Source of the DNA: Streptomyces griseoaurantiacus
Lineage (GTDB): Bacteria; Actinomycetota; Actinomycetes; Streptomycetales; Streptomycetaceae
Direction: 5' to 3'
Assembly: GCA_014656015.1 (NCBI GenBank)
Contig: BNBP01000005.1
Span: 1 to 64,000, forward strand
Length of the DNA: 64,000 nt
Part shown: positions 43,391 through 51,902 of the stretch, one piece after another
Numbering within the stretch: position 1 is the stretch's first letter
Layout: each line of letters starts with the position of its first letter
Notes under the pieces: model-generated
What the model saw: only the letters and a program-made list of their open reading frames with translations
Database searches by the model: none
Told to the model about the DNA's origin: nothing
Position numbers and translations under genes: made by a program

Positions 43391-43945
43391 ATGACGGTGA
43401 CGCAGACCACGCGTGTTACCCGCCCCGGCGGTCCCGCGGCCGACAGCCGTGCCGCGGCGCCCCCTCCGCACCGGCGGCCCGACGGGCAGGACCAGTACAC
43501 GATCAGCGAGGTCGCCGCCGTCACCGGCCTCTCGGCGCACACCCTGCGCTGGTACGAGCGGATCGGGCTGATGCCCCACGTGGACCGGTCCCACACCGGG
43601 CAGCGGCGGTACAGCAACAAGGACCTGGAATGGCTCGGGTTCGTCGGCAAGCTCCGGCTCACCGGGATGCCGGTGGCCGACATGGTGCGGTACGCCGAAC
43701 TGGTGCGCGAGGGGGCGCACACCTACGGGGAGCGGTACGCGCTGCTGGAGTCGAGGCGGCGGGACGTGCTGGCGCGCGTCGACGAACTGCGGGACGCCCT
43801 CGCCGTCCTCGACCACAAGCTGGCGTTCTACGGGGAGCGGAACGGAAGCGGGCAGGGGCTCCCGCTCCCCGCGGCCACGCCGTGCGCCTCCCCTACAGCT
43901 CCGCCAGCAGTTGCGCCTTCTTCGCCGAGAACTCCTCGTCCGTGA
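43391..43945 (+). CDS. MerR-family regulator
   Basis: A 184-residue regulator. A low-complexity N-terminus of about 35 residues precedes the winged helix (YTISEVAAVTGLSAHTLRWYERIGLMPHVDRSHTGQRRYSNKDLEWLGFVGKLRLTGMPV) and a coiled-coil dimerisation helix. No metal-binding cysteines are seen in the effector region, so it is of the NmlR/AdhR-like type responding to aldehydes or oxidative stress rather than a metal sensor. Its 3' end overlaps the convergent DUF4429 gene by 53 bases, and the Pro/Ala-rich C-terminus arises from that overlap. Confidence 0.92.
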   Translation: MTVTQTTRVTRPGGPAADSRAAAPPPHRRPDGQDQYTISEVAAVTGLSAHTLRWYERIGLMPHVDRSHTGQRRYSNKDLEWLGFVGKLRLTGMPVADMVRYAELVREGAHTYGERYALLESRRRDVLARVDELRDALAVLDHKLAFYGERNGSGQGLPLPAATPCASPTAPPAVAPSSPRTPRP

Positions 43946-44783
43946 CGAGGCCCGCCTCGTGGAGTTCGCCCAGGTGGCGGATGCGGTCGGCGATGTCCGC
44001 CGGATCGCGGCGGGCGGCGCCCGCCAGGACCGGCTCCGGCGCCGGACCGGCCTTGCGGACCGCCGCCAGCACCGCCGCCGCGAAGGGCAGCGACTCGTGC
44101 ACCGGGCCGTAGCCCAGGCCGAAGACGACGGCCGCCGGGTCCTGGTCCGGCTGGGCGGCCGACTGTCCGGCCTCGCCGCGCGGCAGCAGCCGCAGATGGC
44201 CCTCCAGGATCTCCGGGGAGCGCCATTCCACCCCGCTCAGCGAGCCCACCGGATAGCGCTGGTCGCCCGCCTTCCACTTCGCGGAGGAGGCGCCCGTCCA
44301 GGACCAGCGGAAGGACACGGTCGTGCCGTCGAAGGAGGCCTTCCCGTCGTACGCCTTGAAGTGCCGGGGGCCCTCCGGCGGTGCCACGAGGTACTCCTCG
44401 GCCGGTGCCGCCCGCTGCCCGGGGTCGTCCGGGAGCAGGGCCCGTATCTCCTCCGCGTAGTACTCGGCGAGCGTCTCGCGCTCGGCGGGGAGCACCAGGC
44501 GGTAGGGGTCGCACCCCTCCTTGAGCTGGCCCGCGGCCGCGTCCATCAGTGGATCGGCGCCGGGCCTGGGCTCCACGCTCAGCACCACGGTGCCGCGCCG
44601 GCCCGGTGTCAGTGTCACCCCCGCGATCGCTTCCACGGGGACCTCGCGCGTGCCGAGCGCCTGGAACAGCTTCGGCGTACGAATCCCCCGTTCGAAGCGG
44701 ATGCGCACGGATTCGGACTCGAATTCCCAAGCGGCGTGAAATCCGGTCAGTACGTCACCCATGCGGCTCATCGTATGCGGCAT
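43893..44783 (-). CDS. DUF4429 protein with C-terminal SHOCT domain
   Basis: A 296-residue cytoplasmic protein. Two PH-like DUF4429 repeats can be seen (VLTGFHAAWEFESESVRIRFERG, then HFKAYDGKASFDGTTVSFRWSW), followed by a linker and a C-terminal SHOCT motif (DIADRIRHLGELHEAGLVTDEEFSAKKAQLLAEL). SHOCT domains are small oligomerisation modules; the role is unknown. The first ATG (MPHTMSR) has GGAGG five bases upstream and is chosen over two later ones. It overlaps the 3' end of the convergent merR gene. Confidence 0.88.
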   Translation of the reverse strand: MPHTMSRMGDVLTGFHAAWEFESESVRIRFERGIRTPKLFQALGTREVPVEAIAGVTLTPGRRGTVVLSVEPRPGADPLMDAAAGQLKEGCDPYRLVLPAERETLAEYYAEEIRALLPDDPGQRAAPAEEYLVAPPEGPRHFKAYDGKASFDGTTVSFRWSWTGASSAKWKAGDQRYPVGSLSGVEWRSPEILEGHLRLLPRGEAGQSAAQPDQDPAAVVFGLGYGPVHESLPFAAAVLAAVRKAGPAPEPVLAGAARRDPADIADRIRHLGELHEAGLVTDEEFSAKKAQLLAEL

Positions 44784-44828
44784 GCGTCCCTCCGTCGCCT
44801 CCCCGGGCAGACCGCAATTCCTGCTTCT

Positions 44829-46049
44829 CTACGCGCGTCCGGCCGTCGTCGCACCGGACAAATCCGCCCGGCATCCGTCGTTGTCGTGGGCGCACGCCAC
44901 CGTGTCGTACGCCCCTACGCCGATGCCCGCGAAGTTCCGCAGGCTGTCGGTGCCCGGCACGAAGTACCCGGCGTGTCCCCGCGCGCCCCGTGCCGAGAGC
45001 ACCCGGGCGCCGAAGCCGCCGGAGACCGGGTCGGCGCCGTGACCGAAGCCGCCGAACTCCAGGTTCGGCACGTCCTGGATCCAGTCGTCGGCGTCCCGCA
45101 TCGCCCAGACGCGGGCCGAGGTGCCCAGCTTCGCGGCGCTCCCGGCACGCATGCCGGGGCTGCCGGCCACCGCGAGGTCGGAGACCCGCGCGGGCAGGTG
45201 GGGGGCGGCCACCCCGCACACCACCGAGCCGTAGCTGTGGCAGTACAGCGCGACGGGCGCGTTCCCGGGCAGCGCCCGCAGCAGGGCGGTGAGCCGGAGT
45301 GAGCCGGCCGCCGCGCGCATCGCCGTGGCCGCCTCGATGCCGAGGCCGGCGGGCGCGGTGTAGTCGGCCCAGGCGATGACCGCCGTCCGCGTCCGGCTGT
45401 CCGCCGCCCGTTCCGCCGAGTACAGCGCCTTCGCCATGCCGACGGGGGCGGAGTAGGCGCGGTCGTCCTCGCGCTGGAAGGTGAGCAGGTCGGTGTCGAC
45501 GCCGGGCACGACGAGCGAGATCCGGTCGGCGCGGCGCAGGTCGCCGAAGACCTCGGCGATCCGGCCCGAGCCCGCGGGGTCGAAGGCGAGGATCTGCCGG
45601 CCGGGGCGCAGCAGCTCGTCGAAGCGGTGCATGAGCCGGCGCGCCTCCTGATGGCCCACGGCCGAGAGCCGGACGTCGTGCGTCCGTCTCTTCTCCAGCG
45701 CGCGCTGCCGGGTGAGCGCGATCCGGTTCGCCGCGTAGCGCAGGTCGACCGGCGCCCCGTTCATGTTGCCCACGGCGAGCGGATAGCGGTGGACGAGTCC
45801 GGAGCGCTGGCGGGCGTCGAGGGAGGCGAAGAACCGGGCGAGCCGGGCGGGCGCCGCGTCGTGCTCGGGCAGCCGGTGGCCGGCGAGATGGCCGTGCTCC
45901 CAGGCGGAGCGCGAGGACTGCAGTGCCGTGGTGCCCCGGTGGCCGCGCACGGCGGTCCAGCCGGTGGTCGCCAGCATCACGAACACCACGGCCAGCGCGA
46001 GGGTCGCACGCCAGACGTTGAGTTGGGGGGAGGTGTCGAAGGAAGTCAC
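44829..46049 (-). CDS. DUF1023 alpha/beta hydrolase, membrane-anchored or secreted
   Basis: A 406-residue protein with one N-terminal hydrophobic helix (about residues 13-32, uncleaved or signal-like) followed by the DUF1023 alpha/beta-hydrolase domain. The nucleophile is in LYCHSYGSVVCG, with GVDTDLLTF and GFGHGADPVSGGFGARVLS as family segments. The substrate is unknown. The GTG start has no ribosome site, but a TAGTGT -10-like element ends about 9 bases upstream, so the message may be leaderless. Confidence 0.85.
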   Translation of the reverse strand: MTSFDTSPQLNVWRATLALAVVFVMLATTGWTAVRGHRGTTALQSSRSAWEHGHLAGHRLPEHDAAPARLARFFASLDARQRSGLVHRYPLAVGNMNGAPVDLRYAANRIALTRQRALEKRRTHDVRLSAVGHQEARRLMHRFDELLRPGRQILAFDPAGSGRIAEVFGDLRRADRISLVVPGVDTDLLTFQREDDRAYSAPVGMAKALYSAERAADSRTRTAVIAWADYTAPAGLGIEAATAMRAAAGSLRLTALLRALPGNAPVALYCHSYGSVVCGVAAPHLPARVSDLAVAGSPGMRAGSAAKLGTSARVWAMRDADDWIQDVPNLEFGGFGHGADPVSGGFGARVLSARGARGHAGYFVPGTDSLRNFAGIGVGAYDTVACAHDNDGCRADLSGATTAGRA

Positions 46050-46208
46050 TGGGAGGACACACTAGGAGAACGGGACGGTCTCGCGTCGACCGAGTGACGC
46101 GTCTCACGTTTCCTGTCGGGAAACTGTGGCATACACGCGTTCGGTGACCGCGTATCAGCTCCCGTGCGGTCCGGCGGTGGCCCCCCGCGGGGGTGGCGCC
46201 GCCGCCCG

Positions 46209-46841
46209 TCACCAACCGCGGGCGAGGGCCGGGGCGATCGCGTCCAGGTGCCGGGTGGTGAGGTCCCGCATCGCGGCCACGGTGAGGTCGCCTCCGGCGG
46301 ACCAGGTCCGTTCGGTGACGCGCATCACACCGCCGAAGAGTCCGACCGCGACCCGGGGGCGGGGGTCGGTCTCCGGGTCGACGCCCTCGCGGGCGGCGAG
46401 GATGCGGGCGATCTTCTCCTCCCACTCGATCGACCGGCGCAGGTGGATGGCGAGCAGGGCCGGGGTCTCCCAGATCAACTGGTAGGTCCGCAGGTGCAGT
46501 TCCACGGGCACGAGCTGCTCGATCGAGGCCCCGATGCGGTCCCAGCAGGACATCACCGCCTGCCGCATCACCTCCACGGGGGCCTCCTCGGCCGGACGCC
46601 GGGCGATCTCCGTGACGTACTGCGACTCGACCATCTCCTGGACGAAGAAGACGATGTCCTCCTTGCCCGCGAAGTAGCGGAAGAAGGTCCGCTGGGAGAC
46701 GTCGACCGCCTCGGCGATCTCGTCCACGGTCGTCCGCTCGTACCCCCGGGTGGTGAACAGCTCCAGCCCCCGGCGCAGCAGCGCGTCCCGTGTGCGCTGC
46801 TTCTTCCGTTCGCGCAGCCCGGGTCGGGTAGCCGTGTCCAT
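46209..46841 (-). CDS. TetR-family regulator of the MFS exporter
   Basis: A 210-residue TetR repressor. The DNA-binding domain is at residues 10-60 (RERKKQRTRDALLRRGLELFTTRGYERTTVDEIAEAVDVSQRTFFRYFAGKEDIV) and a C-terminal tetracyclin-repressor-like ligand domain follows. It is divergent from a 14-helix efflux pump with 116 bases between starts. The ATG at MDTATRPG has AGGAAAGGA upstream; a longer in-frame start would cross the likely operator. Confidence 0.92.
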   Translation of the reverse strand: MDTATRPGLRERKKQRTRDALLRRGLELFTTRGYERTTVDEIAEAVDVSQRTFFRYFAGKEDIVFFVQEMVESQYVTEIARRPAEEAPVEVMRQAVMSCWDRIGASIEQLVPVELHLRTYQLIWETPALLAIHLRRSIEWEEKIARILAAREGVDPETDPRPRVAVGLFGGVMRVTERTWSAGGDLTVAAMRDLTTRHLDAIAPALARGW

Positions 46842-46892
46842 GGCGGTCGTCGTCCTTTCCTCGCCCCCCGGAACCAGGGTATCCGGCACTGC

Positions 46893-46950
46893 TTTGTCAG
46901 TGACCGGCATCTCAAAAGGTTTGTCGTTTGTCAGTAGCTGTCACTAGTCT
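46893..46950 (+). promoter_or_regulatory. MFS promoter with repeated TTTGTCAGT elements
   Basis: TTTGTCAGT occurs at 46893-46901 and 46927-46935. A promoter with TTGTCG (46921-46926) and TAGTCT (46945-46950), spacer 18, would start transcription at or next to the ATG at 46958, predicting a leaderless message. The repeats are candidate TetR contacts. Confidence 0.5.
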
Positions 46951-46957
46951 GGCCGCC

Positions 46958-48580
46958 ATGACCAGTCAGTCCACCGTCGACGCGAAGGGGCCCGGCGACA
47001 ACGGCCCGGACTCGCCGTCCGACTCCGCTCCCGCCACCACCGGCCTGCGCGGCCACCCGTGGCTCACCCTGATATCCGTCGCGATCGGCGTGATGATGGT
47101 CGCCCTCGACGGCACCATCGTGGCCATCGCCAATCCCGCGATCGCCAAGGACCTCGACGCCAGCCTGGCCGACGTCCAGTGGATCACCAACGCCTACTTC
47201 CTCGCCCTGGCGGTCTCCCTGATCACCGCCGGCAAGCTCGGCGACCGGTTCGGGCACCGGCAGACGTTCCTGATCGGCGTGGTCGGCTTCGCCGCCGCCT
47301 CGGGCGCGATCGGGCTGTCCGACAGCATCGCCTTCGTCATCGTCTTCCGCGTCCTGCAGGGCCTGTTCGGCGCGCTGCTGATGCCGGCCGCGCTGGGCCT
47401 GCTGCGCGCCACCTTCCCGGCCGAGAAGCTCAACATGGCCATCGGCATCTGGGGCATGGTCATCGGCGCCTCCACCGCGGGCGGCCCGATCCTCGGCGGT
47501 GTGCTCGTCGAGCACGTGAGCTGGCAGTCGGTCTTCTTCATCAACGTGCCGGTCGGCGCCGTCGCGCTCGTCCTCGGCCTGCTGATCCTCACCGACCACC
47601 GCGCGAAGAACGCGCCGCGCTCCTTCGACGTCCTCGGCATCGTGCTGCTCTCCGCCGCGATGTTCTGCCTGGTCTGGGCGCTCATCAAGGCCCCGGCCTG
47701 GGGCTGGGGCGACGGCATGACCTGGACGTTCATCGCCGTCTCGGTGGTCGGCTTCGCCGTGTTCGCCTTCTGGGAGACCAAGGTCTCCGAGCCGCTGATC
47801 CCGCTGGCGATGTTCCGTTCGGTGCCGCTGTCGGCGGGTGTGGTGCTGATGGTCCTCATGGCCATCGCGTTCCTCGGCGGCCTGTTCTTCGTCACCTTCT
47901 ACCTGCAGAACGTGCACGGGATGAGCCCGGTGGACGCCGGCCTGCACCTGCTGCCGCTCACCGGCATGATGATCGTCGGCTCGCCGCTGGCCGGCGTGAT
48001 GATCACCAAGGTCGGTCCGCGCATCCCGCTGGCCGGCGGCATGGTGTGCACCGCGGTCGCCATGTTCGGCATGTCGCGGCTCGACGAGGGCAGCGGCAGC
48101 GGCGTCATGTCGCTGTGGTTCGCGCTGCTCGGCCTCGGGCTCGCGCCGGTCATGGTCGGCGCCACCGAGGTCATCGTCGGCAACGCCCCGCTGGAGCTGT
48201 CCGGTGTGGCCGGCGGACTCCAGCAGGCCGCGATGCAGATCGGCGGCAGCCTCGGCACGGCCGTCCTGGGGGCCGTGATGGCCTCCAAGGTCGACAACAC
48301 CTTCGCCGACAACTGGGCCGAGGCCGAGTTGCCGCCGCTCACGCCCGAGCAGCTCGACCAGGCCTCCGGGGCCGTGCAGCAGGGCATCGCGCCCGTGCAG
48401 CCGGGCACCCCGGCCGGCGTCACCGCGAGGATCACCGAGGTCGCGCACGACACGTTCATCTCCGGCATGAGCCTGGCCTGCCTGGTCGCCGCCGGTGTCG
48501 CGGCGGTCGCGGTGCTGGTCGCCCTGCTCACCAAGCGGGGGGACAACGCGGAGGCGGGCGCGGGAGCGGCGCACATCTGA
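46958..48580 (+). CDS. MFS drug exporter, DHA2/EmrB-QacA family
   Basis: Proton-driven efflux pump of 540 residues with about 14 transmembrane helices. The MFS motif A is GKLGDRFGHRQTF, motif C-like glycines occur in GASTAGGPILGGVLVEHVSWQSVFFINVPVG, and VALDGTIVAIANPAI is the DHA2 first-helix pattern with a membrane Asp. Such pumps export hydrophobic antibiotics or biocides. The divergent TetR gene is its likely repressor. The N-terminal 25 residues are hydrophilic. Confidence 0.95.
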   Translation: MTSQSTVDAKGPGDNGPDSPSDSAPATTGLRGHPWLTLISVAIGVMMVALDGTIVAIANPAIAKDLDASLADVQWITNAYFLALAVSLITAGKLGDRFGHRQTFLIGVVGFAAASGAIGLSDSIAFVIVFRVLQGLFGALLMPAALGLLRATFPAEKLNMAIGIWGMVIGASTAGGPILGGVLVEHVSWQSVFFINVPVGAVALVLGLLILTDHRAKNAPRSFDVLGIVLLSAAMFCLVWALIKAPAWGWGDGMTWTFIAVSVVGFAVFAFWETKVSEPLIPLAMFRSVPLSAGVVLMVLMAIAFLGGLFFVTFYLQNVHGMSPVDAGLHLLPLTGMMIVGSPLAGVMITKVGPRIPLAGGMVCTAVAMFGMSRLDEGSGSGVMSLWFALLGLGLAPVMVGATEVIVGNAPLELSGVAGGLQQAAMQIGGSLGTAVLGAVMASKVDNTFADNWAEAELPPLTPEQLDQASGAVQQGIAPVQPGTPAGVTARITEVAHDTFISGMSLACLVAAGVAAVAVLVALLTKRGDNAEAGAGAAHI

Positions 48581-48760
48581 CGTGAGGTCACGGCGGCCGG
48601 TCGGGAGGGTGCGACCGGCCGCCGCGGCATGCGGTTCGCCCGTCCGGGTGAGGAGGGCGAGGTTTCCTTCCCGGCACGGCACACCGCAGGTCACAGTGGG
48701 TCACGTCCTCCGTACGGCCTATGCGCGGCCGGTGGAACGGGGGCGCACGGCGGCTCTTCC

Positions 48761-48807
48761 GGGGCCCGTGCCGCGCGGTCGGAGGGGGACCGCGCGGCAC
48801 GGGCCCC
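48761..48807. terminator. 20-bp perfect inverted repeat
   Basis: GGGGCCCGTGCCGCGCGGTC at 48761-48780 and its exact complement at 48788-48807, with a 7-base loop. It lies about 180 bases after the MFS stop and 90 before the DUF4190 gene. It is probably a terminator. The rest of the 317-base gap shows no gene. Confidence 0.7.
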
Positions 48808-48897
48808 CGGAATCCGCGGTGCGGTGGAGGATTGTGCGCCGAATCGGGGGTACCCGCATGTCAGGCCCGAACTGACCGACAAGTTCTGGGAGTTGAT

Positions 48898-49242
48898 ATG
48901 GCGGGCTTCGGAAACGGTTCGCGCGCACACCCCCGCTCACGAGGCCGGATGGGGTCCCGCTGGGGGTCCCCCCTGTTCGAGCGAAGCCGAGAACTTGGGG
49001 GAGGGCCGGACCGCGCGACCCTCGGGATCGTCGGACTGGTCTGCGCGATCGCCGGATTCTTCGTGCTGGGCATCGTGCTCGGCCCGGTGGCGGTGATCTG
49101 CGGCTGGCTCGGCATGGGGCGCAGCTGGGCGGGCTCCCGTCCGGTGCCGGCGCTCGTCGCCCTGGTACTGGGCGCCATTGACACGCTTCTCGCGCTCGTA
49201 TGGGTCGCGGGAGCGGCGGGACCGGGGGGCGGGCTGTTCTGA
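48898..49242 (+). CDS. DUF4190-like small membrane protein
   Basis: A 114-residue protein with two transmembrane segments (ATLGIVGLVCAIAGFFVLGIVLGPVAVICGWLGMGRSW and VALVLGAIDTLLALVWVAG) typical of DUF4190. Its first 40 residues are not membrane-like; residues 22-36 are encoded by a dispersed Streptomyces palindromic repeat (48961-49004), which reads through in frame. The N-terminus may therefore have been replaced or lengthened by repeat insertion. The ATG has GGGAG upstream. Function unknown. Confidence 0.72.
   Translation: MAGFGNGSRAHPRSRGRMGSRWGSPLFERSRELGGGPDRATLGIVGLVCAIAGFFVLGIVLGPVAVICGWLGMGRSWAGSRPVPALVALVLGAIDTLLALVWVAGAAGPGGGLF
48961..49004 (+). repeat. Dispersed palindromic repeat, copy 1
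   Basis: A 44-base element with G-rich and C-rich ends around TCGAGCGAAGCCGAGA. It is closely related to the reverse-oriented copy at 54220-54261 inside aceE. I recall such elements as common in Streptomyces intergenic regions; here it lies within a reading frame. Confidence 0.75.
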
Positions 49243-49262
49243 CCCCCGGGCGAGAGGGAAAG

Positions 49263-49294
49263 AGGGCCCCCGGCGACGGCGCGCCGGGGGCCCT
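49263..49294. terminator. Bidirectional terminator
   Basis: Perfect 13-bp arms (AGGGCCCCCGGCG) with a 6-base loop between the convergent DUF4190 and decarboxylase genes. Confidence 0.75.
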
Positions 49295-49312
49295 GCCCTG
49301 TGCCCAGGGCGC

Positions 49313-51691
49313 TCACCCCACCGGCCTGGCGTCCTCCTCGTCCCGCCGTTGCGCCGGTGCCACCGGGCCGGCGGACTCCCGCGGCCCGTCCGGGAGCAGA
49401 CACTCGATCAGGTAGTCCCCGGTGCCGTCCTCGCGGGTGACCCCGTGGGTCTCGCTGCCGAAGCCGGGGAAGCGGCGGTCGAAGGCCTCCAGCGCGCCCA
49501 GGTAGCGCAGCAGGGGGCCGTCCTGCGTCCCGACGCCCTCGCCCGGCATGAGGACCGGGATGCCGGGCGGAGTGACTGTGACCATCGCCGCGGCCACCCT
49601 GCCGGAGGCGTCCCGCAGCCTGATCCGTTCCGTGCCGCCCCGCACGAGGCGCTGGTAGCAGTGCTGGGGCGGGGCGACCTGCTCGGGGAGCCGGTGGAAG
49701 GCCGCGTCCAGCAGGTCGACCAGACGTGCCTCGCGCAGATGCTCGTGCATCTCCCGGCACAGGTCCCGAAGACCGAGCCCCGCGTACCGCGCGGGGTTCC
49801 CGGCGACCAGCGCGGGAAGCACCCGGTCCAGCGGCGCGCCCTCGTCGTACAGCTGCTTGAAGTCCATCAGCGCGTCCAGCAGCGTGCCCCACTTGCCCTT
49901 GGTGATGCCCATGGAGAACAGCACCAGCGTGGTGTAGCTGTCGGTCTTCTCCACGACGATGCCGCGGGTGGCCAGATAGGCGGTGAGCACCCGCGCCGGG
50001 ACGCCCCACTCGGACACGGCGCCCCTCGCGTCGAGCCCCGGGCAGGTCAGGGTGACCTTGATCGGGTCGAGCATGCAGTAACCGTCCGTCAGTCCGGGGA
50101 AGCCGTGCCAGTCCGCGCCGGGCGCCAGGTGCCAGCAGGAGGGCTCGGTCGTCAGCAGCTCCGCGGGGGCCTCGTCGAAGGGCAGGAGTGCCCCGCTCAC
50201 CGGATCGGTCACCTCGTCCGGCTGCCACACCCCGAAGAACCAGGGCGGCCGGTCCCCGGCGGCCTCGATCCGCCGCCCGATCCGCACCATCTCCTGGCGG
50301 AAGCGGACCGCCTCCGCCACCGCCTCGTCGAGGAGCCACCGTCCCCGGGGGCCGTCCATCATGGCCGTGGCCACGTCCAGGGAGGCGATCATCGGATACA
50401 GCGGGGAGGTCGTGCCGTGCATCATCAGCGCCTCGTTGAACCGCTCGTGTCCCACCGGCGCCCGCGGCGCGGACCGGACGTGCACCATGGCGCCCTGCGA
50501 CAGCGCCGCAAGCAGTTTGTGCGTGGACTGGGTCGCGAACACCGTCGGCCGGTCGGGCCCGGGGAAGGTCTCCTCGTCGACCGACATGCCGTAGCGGCCG
50601 GCGTAGAGCGGATGGAAGCGGGCGTAGGCGAACCACGCCTCGTCGAAGTGGAGCCGGGGCGTGCTGGGCGCGAACGCCCGGGCGACCGCCACCGCGTCGT
50701 AACACAGGCCGTCGTACGTGGAGTTGGTGAACACCGCGTACTGGGCGCGCGGGGACACCGCGCCCGCCGTGAGGGAGCCGGCCGCGATCCGCTCCGCGAC
50801 CGCCCCGGCCGCGATGCCGGCGGGCGGCAGCGGTCCGGCGAGGCCGTAGCCGTTGCGGGTGGGGACGAGGTAGACCGGACGGGCGCCCGAGACGACGAGA
50901 CCGTGCAGGACCGACTTGTGGCAGTTGCGGTCCACCAGGGCGATCTCGTCGCGGGTCGCGCTGAAGTGGCCGACCAGGCGGTTGCAGGTGGAGTCGCCGT
51001 GCAGGACGAAATAGCTGCGCTCGGAGCCGAAGACCCGCGCGGCGTTGCGCTCCGCCTCGCCGATCGGCCCGGTGTGCTCGAACAGCGAACCGAGTTCCTC
51101 CACCGAGATCGACAGGTCGCTGCGCAGCAGTCGTTCCCCGAAGTAGTCGTGGAAGGCCCGGCCCACCGGTGACTTCAGGAAGGCGACGCCTCCGGAGTGC
51201 GCCGGGGTGTGCCAGGAGTACTCGTGCGCGTCCTGGAAGCGCCGCAGCGCCTTGAAGAACGGCGGGAGCAGGGCTTCCTGGTAGGCCCGCGCGGCGGTGG
51301 CGACCCGCCCCGCGAGGAAGGCCGGGGTGTCCTCCAGCGGCCACACGTAGCCCACCACGGACTGCGAGACCCACAGCGGCAGCTCGCGCAGCCCCTCGTC
51401 CGCCATGACCAGGAACACCGGCAGGTCCTGGAGGCGGCGGCCGATCCCGCGCAGCACCGCGGCGCCGCCCGGTTCCTCCGTGCCGCCGGGCGGGAGGTCC
51501 CAGGCGACCATCGCGGCGGCCAGCCCCGCCTCCGTCCTGAGCACCGCCTCGGCGTCCGGGGCGCTCGCCGCCCACCGGACCCGCAGGCCGCGTTCCCGGA
51601 GCTCCTCCGCGATGCGCGCGAGCTGCCCGGCGGTGGCGCCCCCGTCGTCCGGACGCTCCGCCACCGCCATCAGTACCGTGCCGTCGGCCAT
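49313..51691 (-). CDS. Orn/Lys/Arg decarboxylase
   Basis: Fold-type I PLP decarboxylase of the large bacterial type, 792 residues. It has an N-terminal wing/response-regulator-like domain (1-125), the catalytic core with PLP lysine K392 in TQSTHKLLAALSQG, LHFDEAWFAYARFHP and HGDSTCNRLVGHF, and a C-terminal domain with TPPGIPVLMPGE. It converts a basic amino acid to a polyamine precursor (putrescine, cadaverine or agmatine); specificity cannot be read by eye. The ATG has GGAGGGAAGGGG upstream. No partner antiporter gene is adjacent. Confidence 0.93.
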   Translation of the reverse strand: MADGTVLMAVAERPDDGGATAGQLARIAEELRERGLRVRWAASAPDAEAVLRTEAGLAAAMVAWDLPPGGTEEPGGAAVLRGIGRRLQDLPVFLVMADEGLRELPLWVSQSVVGYVWPLEDTPAFLAGRVATAARAYQEALLPPFFKALRRFQDAHEYSWHTPAHSGGVAFLKSPVGRAFHDYFGERLLRSDLSISVEELGSLFEHTGPIGEAERNAARVFGSERSYFVLHGDSTCNRLVGHFSATRDEIALVDRNCHKSVLHGLVVSGARPVYLVPTRNGYGLAGPLPPAGIAAGAVAERIAAGSLTAGAVSPRAQYAVFTNSTYDGLCYDAVAVARAFAPSTPRLHFDEAWFAYARFHPLYAGRYGMSVDEETFPGPDRPTVFATQSTHKLLAALSQGAMVHVRSAPRAPVGHERFNEALMMHGTTSPLYPMIASLDVATAMMDGPRGRWLLDEAVAEAVRFRQEMVRIGRRIEAAGDRPPWFFGVWQPDEVTDPVSGALLPFDEAPAELLTTEPSCWHLAPGADWHGFPGLTDGYCMLDPIKVTLTCPGLDARGAVSEWGVPARVLTAYLATRGIVVEKTDSYTTLVLFSMGITKGKWGTLLDALMDFKQLYDEGAPLDRVLPALVAGNPARYAGLGLRDLCREMHEHLREARLVDLLDAAFHRLPEQVAPPQHCYQRLVRGGTERIRLRDASGRVAAAMVTVTPPGIPVLMPGEGVGTQDGPLLRYLGALEAFDRRFPGFGSETHGVTREDGTGDYLIECLLPDGPRESAGPVAPAQRRDEEDARPVG

Positions 51692-51840
51692 CCCGCCCCC
51701 TTCCCTCCGGCGGCCCGCGCCGCCCCCCGGCCAGTGTGCGCGGGGCCCGCCCGCGCACGCGGCCGGAGGCCGGCGTAACCACCCCTTCGAAGGGCGGTGG
51801 GGGACCGGCCGTTGACGCGGCGGACGGCGCCGGACACGCG

Positions 51841-51875
51841 CCGGGCCGCCCGCGCGGGAAGCGCGGGCGGCCCGG
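51841..51875 (-). terminator. Hairpin terminator after aceE
   Basis: Perfect 15-bp arms (CCGGGCCGCCCGCGC) with a 5-base loop, 28 bases downstream of the aceE stop. Confidence 0.75.
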
Positions 51876-51902
51876 TGGTGTGCCCGGTGACCGGTGGTGG
51901 GG

